From the NCBI GenBank assembly GCA_937922015.1, contig CAKZVB010000329.1:1-34394 (forward strand): 34,394 bases of DNA, given 5' to 3'. Position 1 is the stretch's first letter. Each line of letters opens with the position of its first letter. The notes beneath the pieces are model-generated. The model made no database searches. It had not been told where the DNA came from and saw only the letters and a list, made by a program, of their open reading frames with translations. The stretch comes from an uncultured Granulosicoccaceae bacterium. GTDB lineage: Bacteria > Pseudomonadota > Gammaproteobacteria > Granulosicoccales > Granulosicoccaceae. Both the position numbers and the translations under genes were made by a program. Positions 25,700-32,691 of this stretch are shown one piece after another.

Positions 25700-25855
25700 G
25701 ACTTTACAAGGCTCTGGCTGACACCTTATAGTTATGATACATAGCAATACGGGTTCATATCAACCAATAACAGTGGAGGGTAATCATTGTACAAACGTCT
25801 TGCCAGTGCTGTTTTCGTCACAGCGGGCCCACAGCACCCGGCTGATCGCTAAGTT

Positions 25856-26341
25856 TTGGGCTCGGGAGCTTCCACAGCAAACGGCGCGGTAACAGAAAAT
25901 CTGCCTGTCGACAAAACTCTGCGGCGATTTCTGGGCTATCGGCTTAAACGCGCATACAACACCATTCGCAGCGAACTGCTGGGGCTTCTGGAGCCATTGG
26001 GGCTGCGAATCACCACCTACTCGGCACTGGTGCTGATTGTTGACAACCCGGGACTGAGACAATCGGTGTTAGCAGCGGCGCTGGATATAAAACGCTCGAA
26101 TATGGTCGCCATTGTCGATGAACTGGAAACCAAAGGCTGGGTTACCAGAAAAGAACATCCCTCAGACCGGCGGGCCTTAGCATTACACGTAACAAAAACA
26201 GGTAGTCGTACTTGTAAGAGAGCGCTTGCAGTATGCGCTGAACATGAATCAAATTTACTTGAAAGCATGAACTCTGATGAGCTTATACAACTGCTCACTA
26301 CGTTAGAAAAAATTGAGTCTTTGTCAGAGGCAAGCCAATGA
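25856..26341 (+). CDS. MarR family transcriptional regulator
   Basis: 161 residues from a TTG start. An in-frame stop six bases upstream and the absence of an ATG before the DNA-binding helix leave few alternatives. The winged helix domain carries L-A-A-A-L-D-I-K-R-S-N-M-V-A-I-V-D-E-L-E as helix-turn-helix and G-W-V-T-R-K-E-H-P-S-D-R-R-A-L-A as the wing with the invariant D-R-R, followed by L-H-V-T-K-T-G. It overlaps the acyl-CoA ligase gene by 4 bases (ATGA) and diverges from the TRAP operon. Known MarR proteins beside hydroxycinnamate ligases, such as CouR and FerC/FerR, are released from DNA by the CoA thioester product; a similar role here is inferred. Confidence 0.92.
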   Translation: MGSGASTANGAVTENLPVDKTLRRFLGYRLKRAYNTIRSELLGLLEPLGLRITTYSALVLIVDNPGLRQSVLAAALDIKRSNMVAIVDELETKGWVTRKEHPSDRRALALHVTKTGSRTCKRALAVCAEHESNLLESMNSDELIQLLTTLEKIESLSEASQ

Positions 26342-28137
26342 CGACCAGAGAATACGCCAGGCATAAAGTCACCAGCACCACGAACGATGACGGCTCGCTA
26401 TTACTGCAATCCTCCTGGCCACTGGGTCCGGTGGTCAATAGCACCGGAGACTGGTTGCACCACTGGGCGGATAAAACACCGGACCAGGTGTTTCTGATGG
26501 AAAGATCCGGTCCCGGCTGGCGTGAGATAACTTATCGGGAAACGCTGCAGCAAGTACAGGCGCTGGCGTCTGGTCTACTCGCCCGTGGCATGGACGCAAG
26601 GACGCCTATTGTGGTGTTATCCGGCCCCGGTATCGATCACGGTCTATTAATGTTGGCAGCGCACTACATCGGAGTACCGATAGCGCCGCTGGCAGAGCAG
26701 TATTCGTTAATACCGGAAGCGTGTGGGCGGCTCGACTACTGTATTCAGAAAATAAAGCCTGCATTGGTGTTTGCAGAAGACGGGGCTAAATTCGGTAGTG
26801 CGCTTAGTCGTGACTCACTTGCCCCGGTTTCAAAACTGGTCTCAAGGAACGCTGGCGATGGTGCAGAGACTTTTGGTAATTTGCACAGCGGTGTGAACAG
26901 TCAAACTCTAAAGCAGGCCTATAGTCAGGTAGGCCCGGATACGCTAGCGAAAATTCTGTTTACCTCCGGATCCACCGGCAACCCGAAAGGCGTGCCACAG
27001 TCGCAGCGAATGATCACCGTCAATCAGGCGCAGTATTTAGTCTGTCTGCCGATGCTCTCTGAAAGACCGCCCGTGATCGTAGACTGGCTACCCTGGAATC
27101 ACGTCTTTGCAGGCAATTCCAACTTCTACATGATTCTGTCAAATGGTGGAACGCTTGTGATAGATGATGGCAAGCCGGTCAAAGGGCTGTTTGACAGAAC
27201 ACTGGAAAACCTGTCCATGCAGGTGGGAACACTGAGCTTTAATGTACCCATAGCTTACTCCATGCTTGTCGACGCGTTTCACAAAGATCAAAAACTCAAA
27301 CAGCGCTTTTTCGGTGATCTCGATATGATCTTCTATGCCGGTGCATCACTGCCATCAGAACTCTGGAACGCACTCGAGAAAATGGCTGTAGAAGTCTCGG
27401 GGGCTGTACCGATGATGACTTCCAGCTGGGGTCTGACGGAAACAGCCCCGGCGTGTCTTATACATCATCAGGGCGGAGCAGAAACCGGCATGATCGGTGT
27501 GCCGATGCCTGAGCTTGACGCCAAGTTAATCCCGTATCAGGGCCATCGTTTTGAAATAAGGGTAAAGGGCCCGAATGTGATCACCGCCTATTTTGATGAG
27601 CCGGAAAAAGACGCCGATTCCTTCGACGAGGAAGGTTATTTCATCACCAACGATGCCATCAGGTTTGTCGATCCTCAAGATCATGCCGCCGGTGTCCGTT
27701 TCGACGGCCGAATAACAGAAGACTTTAAATTGCTTTCCGGAACATGGGTGCAAGCGGCCGAACTGCGGTTACAGGCACTTAAAAACCTCGAGGGACTGAT
27801 TCAGGATGTAGTAGTTACCGGTGCTGATAGAAATGACATAGGTTTATTGATTTTTCCATCTCCTGCTATTGCGCTTAAACACGATGGTGAAGTGGTGACT
27901 GACTCAGAATATCTTGAAAAGATCACGGATCGGCTTCAGCAAATGGCGCAGCTTGCTACCGGCTCTTCAAACAGAATAGTCAGAGCACTGGTGATGGCAC
28001 AGCCACCTTCAATTAAAGATGCCGAAATCACCGCCAAAGGCAGTTTAAACATCAGTGCTATTTTGAATTGCAGGTCTGATCTGCTTAAGCGATTGTATGA
28101 TGACTCCGATGCTACTTGTTTGACGGTAGCTTCTTGA
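26338..28137 (+). CDS. fcs: Feruloyl-CoA synthase-type acyl-CoA ligase
   Basis: 599 residues, in the length range of long-form feruloyl-CoA synthases. The AMP-binding loop I-L-F-T-S-G-S-T-G-N-P-K-G-V is at 206-219, V-D-W-L-P-W-N-H-V-F-A-G-N follows, and the A5-like motif S-S-W-G-L-T-E-T-A-P is near 362-370. F-D-G-R-(I)-T-E-D-F-K-L-x-S-G-T-W-V and the C-terminal K-G-S-L-N are also typical of that branch. The enzyme would make an acyl-adenylate and then the CoA thioester of a hydroxycinnamate-like acid in the cytoplasm. GAGG lies 8 bases upstream of the start, which overlaps the MarR stop. The partner hydratase/aldolase and vanillin dehydrogenase genes are not in this window, so the exact substrate remains open. 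Confidence 0.85.
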   Translation: MTTREYARHKVTSTTNDDGSLLLQSSWPLGPVVNSTGDWLHHWADKTPDQVFLMERSGPGWREITYRETLQQVQALASGLLARGMDARTPIVVLSGPGIDHGLLMLAAHYIGVPIAPLAEQYSLIPEACGRLDYCIQKIKPALVFAEDGAKFGSALSRDSLAPVSKLVSRNAGDGAETFGNLHSGVNSQTLKQAYSQVGPDTLAKILFTSGSTGNPKGVPQSQRMITVNQAQYLVCLPMLSERPPVIVDWLPWNHVFAGNSNFYMILSNGGTLVIDDGKPVKGLFDRTLENLSMQVGTLSFNVPIAYSMLVDAFHKDQKLKQRFFGDLDMIFYAGASLPSELWNALEKMAVEVSGAVPMMTSSWGLTETAPACLIHHQGGAETGMIGVPMPELDAKLIPYQGHRFEIRVKGPNVITAYFDEPEKDADSFDEEGYFITNDAIRFVDPQDHAAGVRFDGRITEDFKLLSGTWVQAAELRLQALKNLEGLIQDVVVTGADRNDIGLLIFPSPAIALKHDGEVVTDSEYLEKITDRLQQMAQLATGSSNRIVRALVMAQPPSIKDAEITAKGSLNISAILNCRSDLLKRLYDDSDATCLTVAS

Positions 28138-28200
28138 GCCTTCGGGTTGGAACGGTCGACTGCGATTGCAATGCGGTCGCAAAGATAAACAATCAGCGCG

Positions 28201-29010
28201 ATGTCTATTGAACCCGCGGAAAATGCCGTAAAAAACATCAGTACCGGACGCTATGCAAAGAAATTCGGTTTGCTGATTACCGTTGTGTTTCTATTGCCTG
28301 TATTGGTTAGTGTGGTTCGATTCACGCTGGGTGACAATAACCAGAAAAGCTGGTGGGAGTTGCGACGCGACAGTTCTTTGCAAGCGCCGGATCCCAAAGA
28401 ATTCCCGGATGCTGTGATTCAGGTTTACGCCGCACGCGCTGCTCGCTGGCGTGGTGCATTTGCCGTACACACCTGGATTGCCGTAAAGCCCGGCGGCTCG
28501 GAAGAGTACACACGTATCGAAGTCATGGGCTATGCGCTGAGGCGCAATGGAACTGCCGTGCGCATTCGTCGCGGATCACCTGACGGATACTGGTTTGGCA
28601 GCAAGCCATGGATACTTCGCGACATACGTGGCGGAGCATATGTAGACGAAATGATTATGCGCTTGATCAGCGCCGCAGAGAACTACCCGTTACATGCAGA
28701 ATATCGAGTTTGGCCGGGACCAAACAGCAACACCTTTATTGCCGCACTCGCCAGACAGGTTCCCGAACTCAGGCTCGAGCTACCTCCAACTGCCATCGGT
28801 AAGGATTATCTTCCAGGCGGACAATTCATTGCTAAAGCGCCCAGTGATACCGGTATGCAAATTTCAGTGGCAGGTCTGCTGGGAGTTATGATCGCAGCGG
28901 AAGAAGGAGTGGAAGTGAACCTGTTGGGGCTGACGGCCGGTATCGATTTTTCACCGCCGGCCATCAAGTTGCCGGGTATAGGCAGAGTTGGCAGCGATGA
29001 TTATCAGTAG
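28201..29010 (+). CDS. DUF3750 domain-containing membrane-anchored protein
   Basis: 269 residues with one N-terminal membrane helix (about 24-42), so the rest probably lies in the periplasm. The body matches my memory of DUF3750: F-A-V-H-T-W-I-A-V-K-P-G-G, Y-T-R-I-E-V-M-G-Y-A-L-R-R, D-G-Y-W-F-G, E-Y-R-V-W-P-G-P-N-S-N-T-F and E-L-P-P-T-A-I-G-K-D-Y. The invariant H-T-W and W-P-G-P-N-S-N-T-F hint at an enzyme-like site, but the family has no assigned function. It starts 63 bases after the ligase gene without a clear ribosome-binding site, so operon membership is uncertain. It converges on the GNAT gene, and the gap holds a 41-bp repeat copy. Confidence 0.85.
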   Translation: MSIEPAENAVKNISTGRYAKKFGLLITVVFLLPVLVSVVRFTLGDNNQKSWWELRRDSSLQAPDPKEFPDAVIQVYAARAARWRGAFAVHTWIAVKPGGSEEYTRIEVMGYALRRNGTAVRIRRGSPDGYWFGSKPWILRDIRGGAYVDEMIMRLISAAENYPLHAEYRVWPGPNSNTFIAALARQVPELRLELPPTAIGKDYLPGGQFIAKAPSDTGMQISVAGLLGVMIAAEEGVEVNLLGLTAGIDFSPPAIKLPGIGRVGSDDYQ

Positions 29011-29100
29011 CCTGGGTCAGTACCTGAGTGTCCAGGTTGACGAACCGGGACTGCTGGATAATCTTCTGACATTGAACGAAGCATGCAAGGTTAGGTTTTA

Positions 29101-29141
29101 GGTTACTGACAAATGCAGATTGACCGGAAGCTATCGGCCAA
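29101..29141 (+). repeat. 41-bp dispersed repeat, copy 1 (left of the GNAT gene)
   Basis: Matches 35 of 41 bases with the copy at 29702-29742 in the same orientation. Shared blocks are GGTTA-TGACAAATGCAGAT and CGGCCAA, and GGTTAGG precedes both copies. Together the two copies bracket the acetyltransferase gene. Confidence 0.75.
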
Positions 29142-29153
29142 AAGCAGATATAA

Positions 29154-29606
29154 CTAAGACTTAAACTCCATCTGATAGTGAGTCTCGGTTTCTCCGACAA
29201 GAACGAAGCCAATACGTAGGTAGAATTTCATTGCGCGCGGATTTACCTTCATAACCTGTAGGCGAACAGGGAGTTCTTTCCTACTGGCCTGATGTTTGAT
29301 TAATGCCATGCACTGCTCTCCGATTCCCTGGCCTTGATGCTCTGGATGGATAATGAGTTGGTGAACCTTCATGCAGCCAAATTCACTGACTACGGAAACA
29401 AATCCCACGGCACTTTGCTCGACCGTTATAATCTTAATGTTATTAGATGCGAATCGCTCTGTGTGGTACTTACGCTGTTCCGCTTCGTCCCAGTGGCCAT
29501 ATTGTTTCTTCACATAGTGAGTAAAAGCAGCCTTCTTGAAACTGTAGACTGCATTATTATCGTTCTCGGTTGCTTGTCGAAGACTAATTCGCGGATTACT
29601 TTGCAT
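29154..29606 (-). CDS. GNAT family N-acetyltransferase
   Basis: 150 residues. The acetyl-CoA pyrophosphate loop is H-Q-G-Q-G-I-G (90-96), preceded by the V-H-Q-L-I-I-H-P strand and followed by L-Q-V-M-K-V-N-P-R-A-M-K-F-Y-L-R-I-G-F, the classical motif A/B arrangement. The end is Y-Q-M-E-F. The acceptor substrate cannot be inferred. It is a single gene between two direct repeat copies. The ATG is preceded by a 6-6-6 hairpin that would be present in the leader and by no clean ribosome-binding site, so translation may be weak or regulated. Confidence 0.93.
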   Translation of the reverse strand: MQSNPRISLRQATENDNNAVYSFKKAAFTHYVKKQYGHWDEAEQRKYHTERFASNNIKIITVEQSAVGFVSVVSEFGCMKVHQLIIHPEHQGQGIGEQCMALIKHQASRKELPVRLQVMKVNPRAMKFYLRIGFVLVGETETHYQMEFKS

Positions 29607-29609
29607 GAA

Positions 29610-29627
29610 CCCAGGATACCACCTGGG
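29610..29627 (-). promoter_or_regulatory. Hairpin at the GNAT translation start
   Basis: CCCAGG-ATACCA-CCTGGG is a perfect 6-6-6 inverted repeat ending three bases before the GNAT ATG. In mRNA it would lie where the ribosome-binding site should be; as DNA it could be an operator. Confidence 0.35.
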
Positions 29628-29701
29628 CGCATGTCAGCAAAGGGCACATTCCTGACTGTCGAATAGCTCCTGGCTTCGAGTCGAGGTATATGCCCAGGTT
29701 A

Positions 29702-29742
29702 GGTTATTGACAAATGCAGATCGACCGACAACTACCGGCCAA
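29702..29742 (+). repeat. 41-bp dispersed repeat, copy 2 (right of the GNAT gene)
   Basis: Direct-orientation partner of the copy at 29101-29141, with six differences, preceded by CAGGTTA. It continues into ACTCCGGACATTCGC, which is not shared with copy 1. Confidence 0.75.
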
Positions 29743-30202
29743 CTCCGGACATTCGCAAGGTTAGCGAGTCCGTGGAATAAACGAGTTGATCGGTAGATCT
29801 CAGTTATCGAGAGACGTCGGGAAATAAGTGCGAGAATACTGTGTACTAGAAATCAAAATGGGAAGGGGAAATGTCCGCTCATGCAAAAACACCGGGCCTA
29901 ACTTGCAATGATGCCCTGTGCCGAAAGCACTTACCAAATACCGTTTTTTGATTCTTCGACTGGAATTAACTGCTCCCCGAGATTATTTGAGTCACTATAA
30001 CTCCTCTTATTCGTTCTGTGATTGCGCAAAAGGAATGGCTTAACGGTTTTTACGTTGGGTGTCTATGTAAATGTTATTGCGAACCAAACCACAAGTTCTC
30101 ATTCGCAGAGGTTGGAGAGTACTATACACACGGGGGGGGCACAGCAGGTTTCATCAATAGATTTGTGTGACAAAATTCGTTATTGATTCCTTTCACTATA
30201 AA
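29743..30202. other. Long intergenic region without a gene
   Basis: No coding region, RNA gene or operator is supported. A run of eight G occurs at 30132-30139. Base composition shifts towards A+T here and stays low in G+C to the end of the window. Confidence 0.5.
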
Positions 30203-30227
30203 GGCGAGCCGTAGTATACGGCCCGCC
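30203..30227 (-). terminator. Probable terminator after the L31-like gene
   Basis: An 11-bp stem with one mismatch (30203-30213 with 30217-30227, 3-base loop) lies 7 bases beyond the stop on the minus strand and is followed by TTTATA. The T-run is short, so efficiency is uncertain. Confidence 0.55.
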
Positions 30228-30233
30228 AAAACA

Positions 30234-30443
30234 TCAGCCCTTTGTTTTGTAGCGATTGTTAAATGAATCGACTTTACTACCCGATGCCTGTTTCGATTCT
30301 ATTCCCGTATACGCAGGATGACAATTTGAACAAACGTCAAGATTTGCACTGGCCTGCGTCGTTGATACGATATTGATCTCTGACCCGCAATTGCCGCATG
30401 TGTACGTAGTGGGTGTGCTAACAGCTTGTATTGGTTTGTTCAT
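30234..30443 (-). CDS. rpmE: Ribosomal protein L31-like zinc-ribbon protein
   Basis: 69 residues, the length of bacterial L31. Cys16-G-N-Cys19 and Cys38-S-N-Cys41 form a zinc ribbon; D-V-C-S-N-C-H-P-A-Y-T-G is the L31 signature and the tail V-D-S-F-N-N-R-Y-K matches V-x-x-F-x-x-R-Y-x of the family. L31 bridges the ribosomal subunits, and the four-Cys form stores zinc. The N-terminus (M-N-K-P-I-Q-A-V-S-T-P) lacks the usual I-H-P motif, and the position 12 bases after a Tat-exported hydrolase gene under TetR control is unusual, so this is probably a paralogue rather than the housekeeping copy. AAGGTAC lies shortly before the ATG. An L31-derived zinc ribbon with a new role is the alternative. 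Confidence 0.8.
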   Translation of the reverse strand: MNKPIQAVSTPTTYTCGNCGSEINIVSTTQASANLDVCSNCHPAYTGIESKQASGSKVDSFNNRYKTKG

Positions 30444-30455
30444 TGTTCATGTACC

Positions 30456-31397
30456 TTACTTTTTTGGAAATAGAAACAGATTCTGGATATCTACAAGAGA
30501 TGCCGCCAGGTAAGATGGATATCGCTCTATGATTGCTGATTTCAGTTCATCACCTGTGCTGACTTTCGCGTAAGTACTTTCAACAAATTCCAGATAAATA
30601 AGCGCATCATCTATTGATTGTCTTGACCCTACGTTTGCGCCGTGCCCCGGAAGTACCAGATCGAATGACGTATCATTACGCATGTCTTTTAAGGATTTCT
30701 GCCAACCTTGAAAGTTACCGTGACCGCAGAACAGATGACAATTGTTGTAAAGCAGGTCCTGGGCTATTAATACTTTTTCTTCTGGCAGATAAATAGTCAA
30801 CATATTGTCTGATTCAGCATCTTTAACGTGTTTGAACTCTAAGGTTACTCCATCAATAGTTTCACTAGAGCCGTCAGTAATAAGAGTGTCAGGAACAACT
30901 TTCTCTGGTGGTACATGATCACCAAGGGTAGGTATGCTGATTTCTATAAAGAACTCTCCCAGTTGATCTATTTCACCTTGAGTTTGCTTAAGGGAATGAA
31001 TAGGCACATCCCTGAACTGATAGGCACCAAACCAATGATCAGGATGCAGATGGGAGATAATCATTCGATCAACAGGCTTACCCAGAGTTTTGGCGTAGTC
31101 CCGAATCTCCTGGCCATAGATAACTGAACGCTGTCCATCAACAATAATTAAACGCTCTGGTGTTTCAATAATATGGGTGGTTACACAACCTGTCAGGTTA
31201 GGGCTTTGATAACTATGGATCTTTGAATTTTTAAATTCAGTAACAGCCATGGAACCATGTTTCATTGGCACTAAGCCTTGGGCCAAGGCACCACCGCCCA
31301 ATGAACGGGCACTAACAATAGACGGCGCACCAAGTATTAGTGAGCCGGTAATGGCCGTGTTTACAAAATCTCTACGACTAAGATTAGGGTTTTTCAT
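30456..31397 (-). CDS. Tat-exported metallo-beta-lactamase-fold hydrolase
   Basis: 313 residues. The N-terminus carries a Tat signal with S-R-R-D-F-V (Arg8-Arg9) and a hydrophobic stretch ending in S-A-R-S, so the protein is exported folded. The metal site H116-L-H118-P-D120-H121 is intact, with D-Q-L-L-type A-Q-D-L-L and L-P-G-H-G-A-N downstream supplying further ligands. The closest general family is MBL-fold hydrolases of the SoxH/quinoprotein-relative type; the substrate is unknown. GAGAG about 10 bases upstream supports the start. A palindromic operator and TATAAT lie upstream, and the L31-like gene follows by 12 bases, so the two probably form one transcript repressed by the neighbouring TetR. 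Confidence 0.92.
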   Translation of the reverse strand: MKNPNLSRRDFVNTAITGSLILGAPSIVSARSLGGGALAQGLVPMKHGSMAVTEFKNSKIHSYQSPNLTGCVTTHIIETPERLIIVDGQRSVIYGQEIRDYAKTLGKPVDRMIISHLHPDHWFGAYQFRDVPIHSLKQTQGEIDQLGEFFIEISIPTLGDHVPPEKVVPDTLITDGSSETIDGVTLEFKHVKDAESDNMLTIYLPEEKVLIAQDLLYNNCHLFCGHGNFQGWQKSLKDMRNDTSFDLVLPGHGANVGSRQSIDDALIYLEFVESTYAKVSTGDELKSAIIERYPSYLAASLVDIQNLFLFPKK

Positions 31398-31461
31398 GTG
31401 ACTAACTCTCTGTTGTGGGTTGAGGTAAAACTAGTGACAACCGGCTGTTACACATATTTCA

Positions 31462-31499
31462 ATTATAGCCGTTTGCTGGAAAATACCTACTAGTAGGTA
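31462..31499 (-). promoter_or_regulatory. Promoter and perfect TetR operator of the hydrolase-L31 operon
   Basis: On the minus strand the perfect 16-bp palindrome TACCTACTAGTAGGTA (31484-31499) occupies the -35 position relative to TATAAT (complement of 31462-31467), about 65 bases before the hydrolase ATG. No TTGACA-like element is present, so the operator seems to replace it. Variants of the same site occur at 31631-31646 and 32248-32263. Confidence 0.7.
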
Positions 31500-31630
31500 A
31501 GTGGTGAAATTAAAAAAACACAGAGTTAATACATCAATTAAAGACTGTTAAGCCAAGTAAATGATGCCCTATCTCAGTGCGTTGGTATTGCAAGTTTACC
31601 TGTGGTTAAAATGAATCATTTTCCAATGCC

Positions 31631-31646
31631 AAACTACTGGTAGGTA
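31631..31646. promoter_or_regulatory. Partial copy of the TetR operator downstream of tetR
   Basis: AAACTACTGGTAGGTA keeps the right half exactly and 6 of 9 bases of the left half of the palindrome. It lies 21 bases beyond the tetR stop and 132 bases from the perfect copy, so it could be an auxiliary site for looping. Confidence 0.5.
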
Positions 31647-31666
31647 GGTTGTGAGGATAAAAAAAA

Positions 31667-32233
31667 CTACTGTAAAGTATTGATAAGTGTCTGTCGCAGG
31701 CGTTTGAAGACGCCCTCATCCTCCATTGCATTAGCCATCAAAAGGCCACCTTGCAAGGCGGCTAGAAAAGCGGTGGCGTGTGATTGGGCCGACCCTGAAA
31801 AATTTAACTCACCTGCTTTTTTTCCGGCATCCATTATGTTGGCTAGCCAGTCAACTTGTTCCTTAAAAAATGAAACAAGTGAAGGCGTTAGTGTTTCAGG
31901 TAAAGCGCCTACATCTGATGCCATCATTCCCCCCAGGCAAATTCGATTGTTACTCAATGTAGTTGCGTACATTTGCGCATAGCGTTGCAGTTGCTCAATG
32001 CTTCCGTTAACGTTTAATTCGATTTTTTGGAGTTCAGAAACGAAACCGGTTCTGTACCGGCTTAATAATTCGGTTTCCAGATCATTTTTTGACGGAAAGT
32101 GATAGTGAATACTTGCCTTCCTGATACCAAGTTCTAACGCGATATCTGCATAACTATAACCATTGAAGCCACGAGTCTGGGCTAGCGCCTGCGCGCTATC
32201 TAGTATGAGGTCCCGTGTTGAGTTGATTTCCAT
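31667..32233 (-). CDS. TetR family transcriptional regulator
   Basis: 188 residues. The helix-turn-helix (about 8-52) contains L-I-L-D-S-A-Q-A-L, Y-S-Y-A-D-I-A-L-E-L-G-I and K-A-S-I-H-Y-H-F-P-S-K-N-D-L, the canonical TetR signature. The C-terminal domain has Cys99 in N-R-I-C-L-G-G-M-M-A, as in the AcuR/NemR-like group in which a Cys at this place can sense electrophiles. The start ATG lies 6 bases from a -10 element, with no ribosome-binding site, so the mRNA is probably leaderless. Operator copies in its own promoter and upstream of the hydrolase gene support autorepression and repression of the hydrolase-L31 operon; binding is inferred. Confidence 0.94.
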   Translation of the reverse strand: MEINSTRDLILDSAQALAQTRGFNGYSYADIALELGIRKASIHYHFPSKNDLETELLSRYRTGFVSELQKIELNVNGSIEQLQRYAQMYATTLSNNRICLGGMMASDVGALPETLTPSLVSFFKEQVDWLANIMDAGKKAGELNFSGSAQSHATAFLAALQGGLLMANAMEDEGVFKRLRQTLINTLQ

Positions 32234-32239
32234 GGAGTT

Positions 32240-32268
32240 AGTATACCTACTTACTGGTAGGTAATCAA
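32240..32268 (-). promoter_or_regulatory. tetR promoter with operator in the -35/-10 spacer
   Basis: Minus-strand TTGATT (complement of 32263-32268) and TATACT (complement of 32240-32245) are separated by 17 bases. The spacer holds TACTTACTGGTAGGTA (32248-32263), which matches 14 of 16 bases of the perfect operator. A second TACCTAC half at 32244-32250 overlaps it. Transcription would start near the ATG. Confidence 0.75.
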
Positions 32269-32691
32269 GGGTGATCGATAAAATATTTTCTTATAACTAT
32301 TTGAAAGTGTGCCGAGGAAAACGGGGACAGGCATCGTAAAGGAGAAAATGTGAATTACGTCTCATTGCAAAACTCATAGTTCAGGCAGGGCCTGGGTGAG
32401 TCATTGTTTGCTGTGGGTACAACGCTGACGGTGATATAGGAACCTGTTTCCAATCAACATTTACAACATATAGGTTATTGACGAATGTCAGTAGTCGGCA
32501 AAAAACCAACATTCTAAATTTAGCTCCGGCCGAGTAATTGGTATTCATATTTGATGACAGGATTGGGTTTTGTTGCTGAACTTAGGATGGGTAATCTGCT
32601 GACTGCTCTGCCGGTATGCAGATCGACGTCAGCTACACGTACTAACCAGCTACAAGATTGCTACTTATAAAGTTATGTTGTCAGGAAATTA
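32269..32691. other. Intergenic region with repeat fragments
   Basis: No gene is supported. GGTTATTGACGAATG (32474-32488, 14 of 15 bases) and ATGCAGATCGAC (32616-32627, exact) are fragments of the 41-bp repeat seen around the GNAT gene. GAAAACGGGGACAGGCAT (about 32318-32335) looks like the REP-type sequences associated with IS200-like transposases in marine bacteria, a recollection not checked here. Confidence 0.5.

Noticed and set aside
28141-28190. Imperfect hairpin between the ligase and DUF3750 genes as a terminator
   Set aside because: The stem is short and broken and no T-run follows.
29334-29666. Plus-strand reading frame of 110 codons over the GNAT gene
   Set aside because: The GNAT frame has clear motif A on the other strand; this frame has none.
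29101-29742. GNAT gene as an integron cassette with attC sites
   Set aside because: GTTAGGT matches the attC core consensus, but the repeats lack paired inner and outer arms and no integrase gene is seen.
30132-30139. G8 run as a phase-variation tract
   Set aside because: It is far from any gene start or promoter and too short on its own to argue for slippage control.
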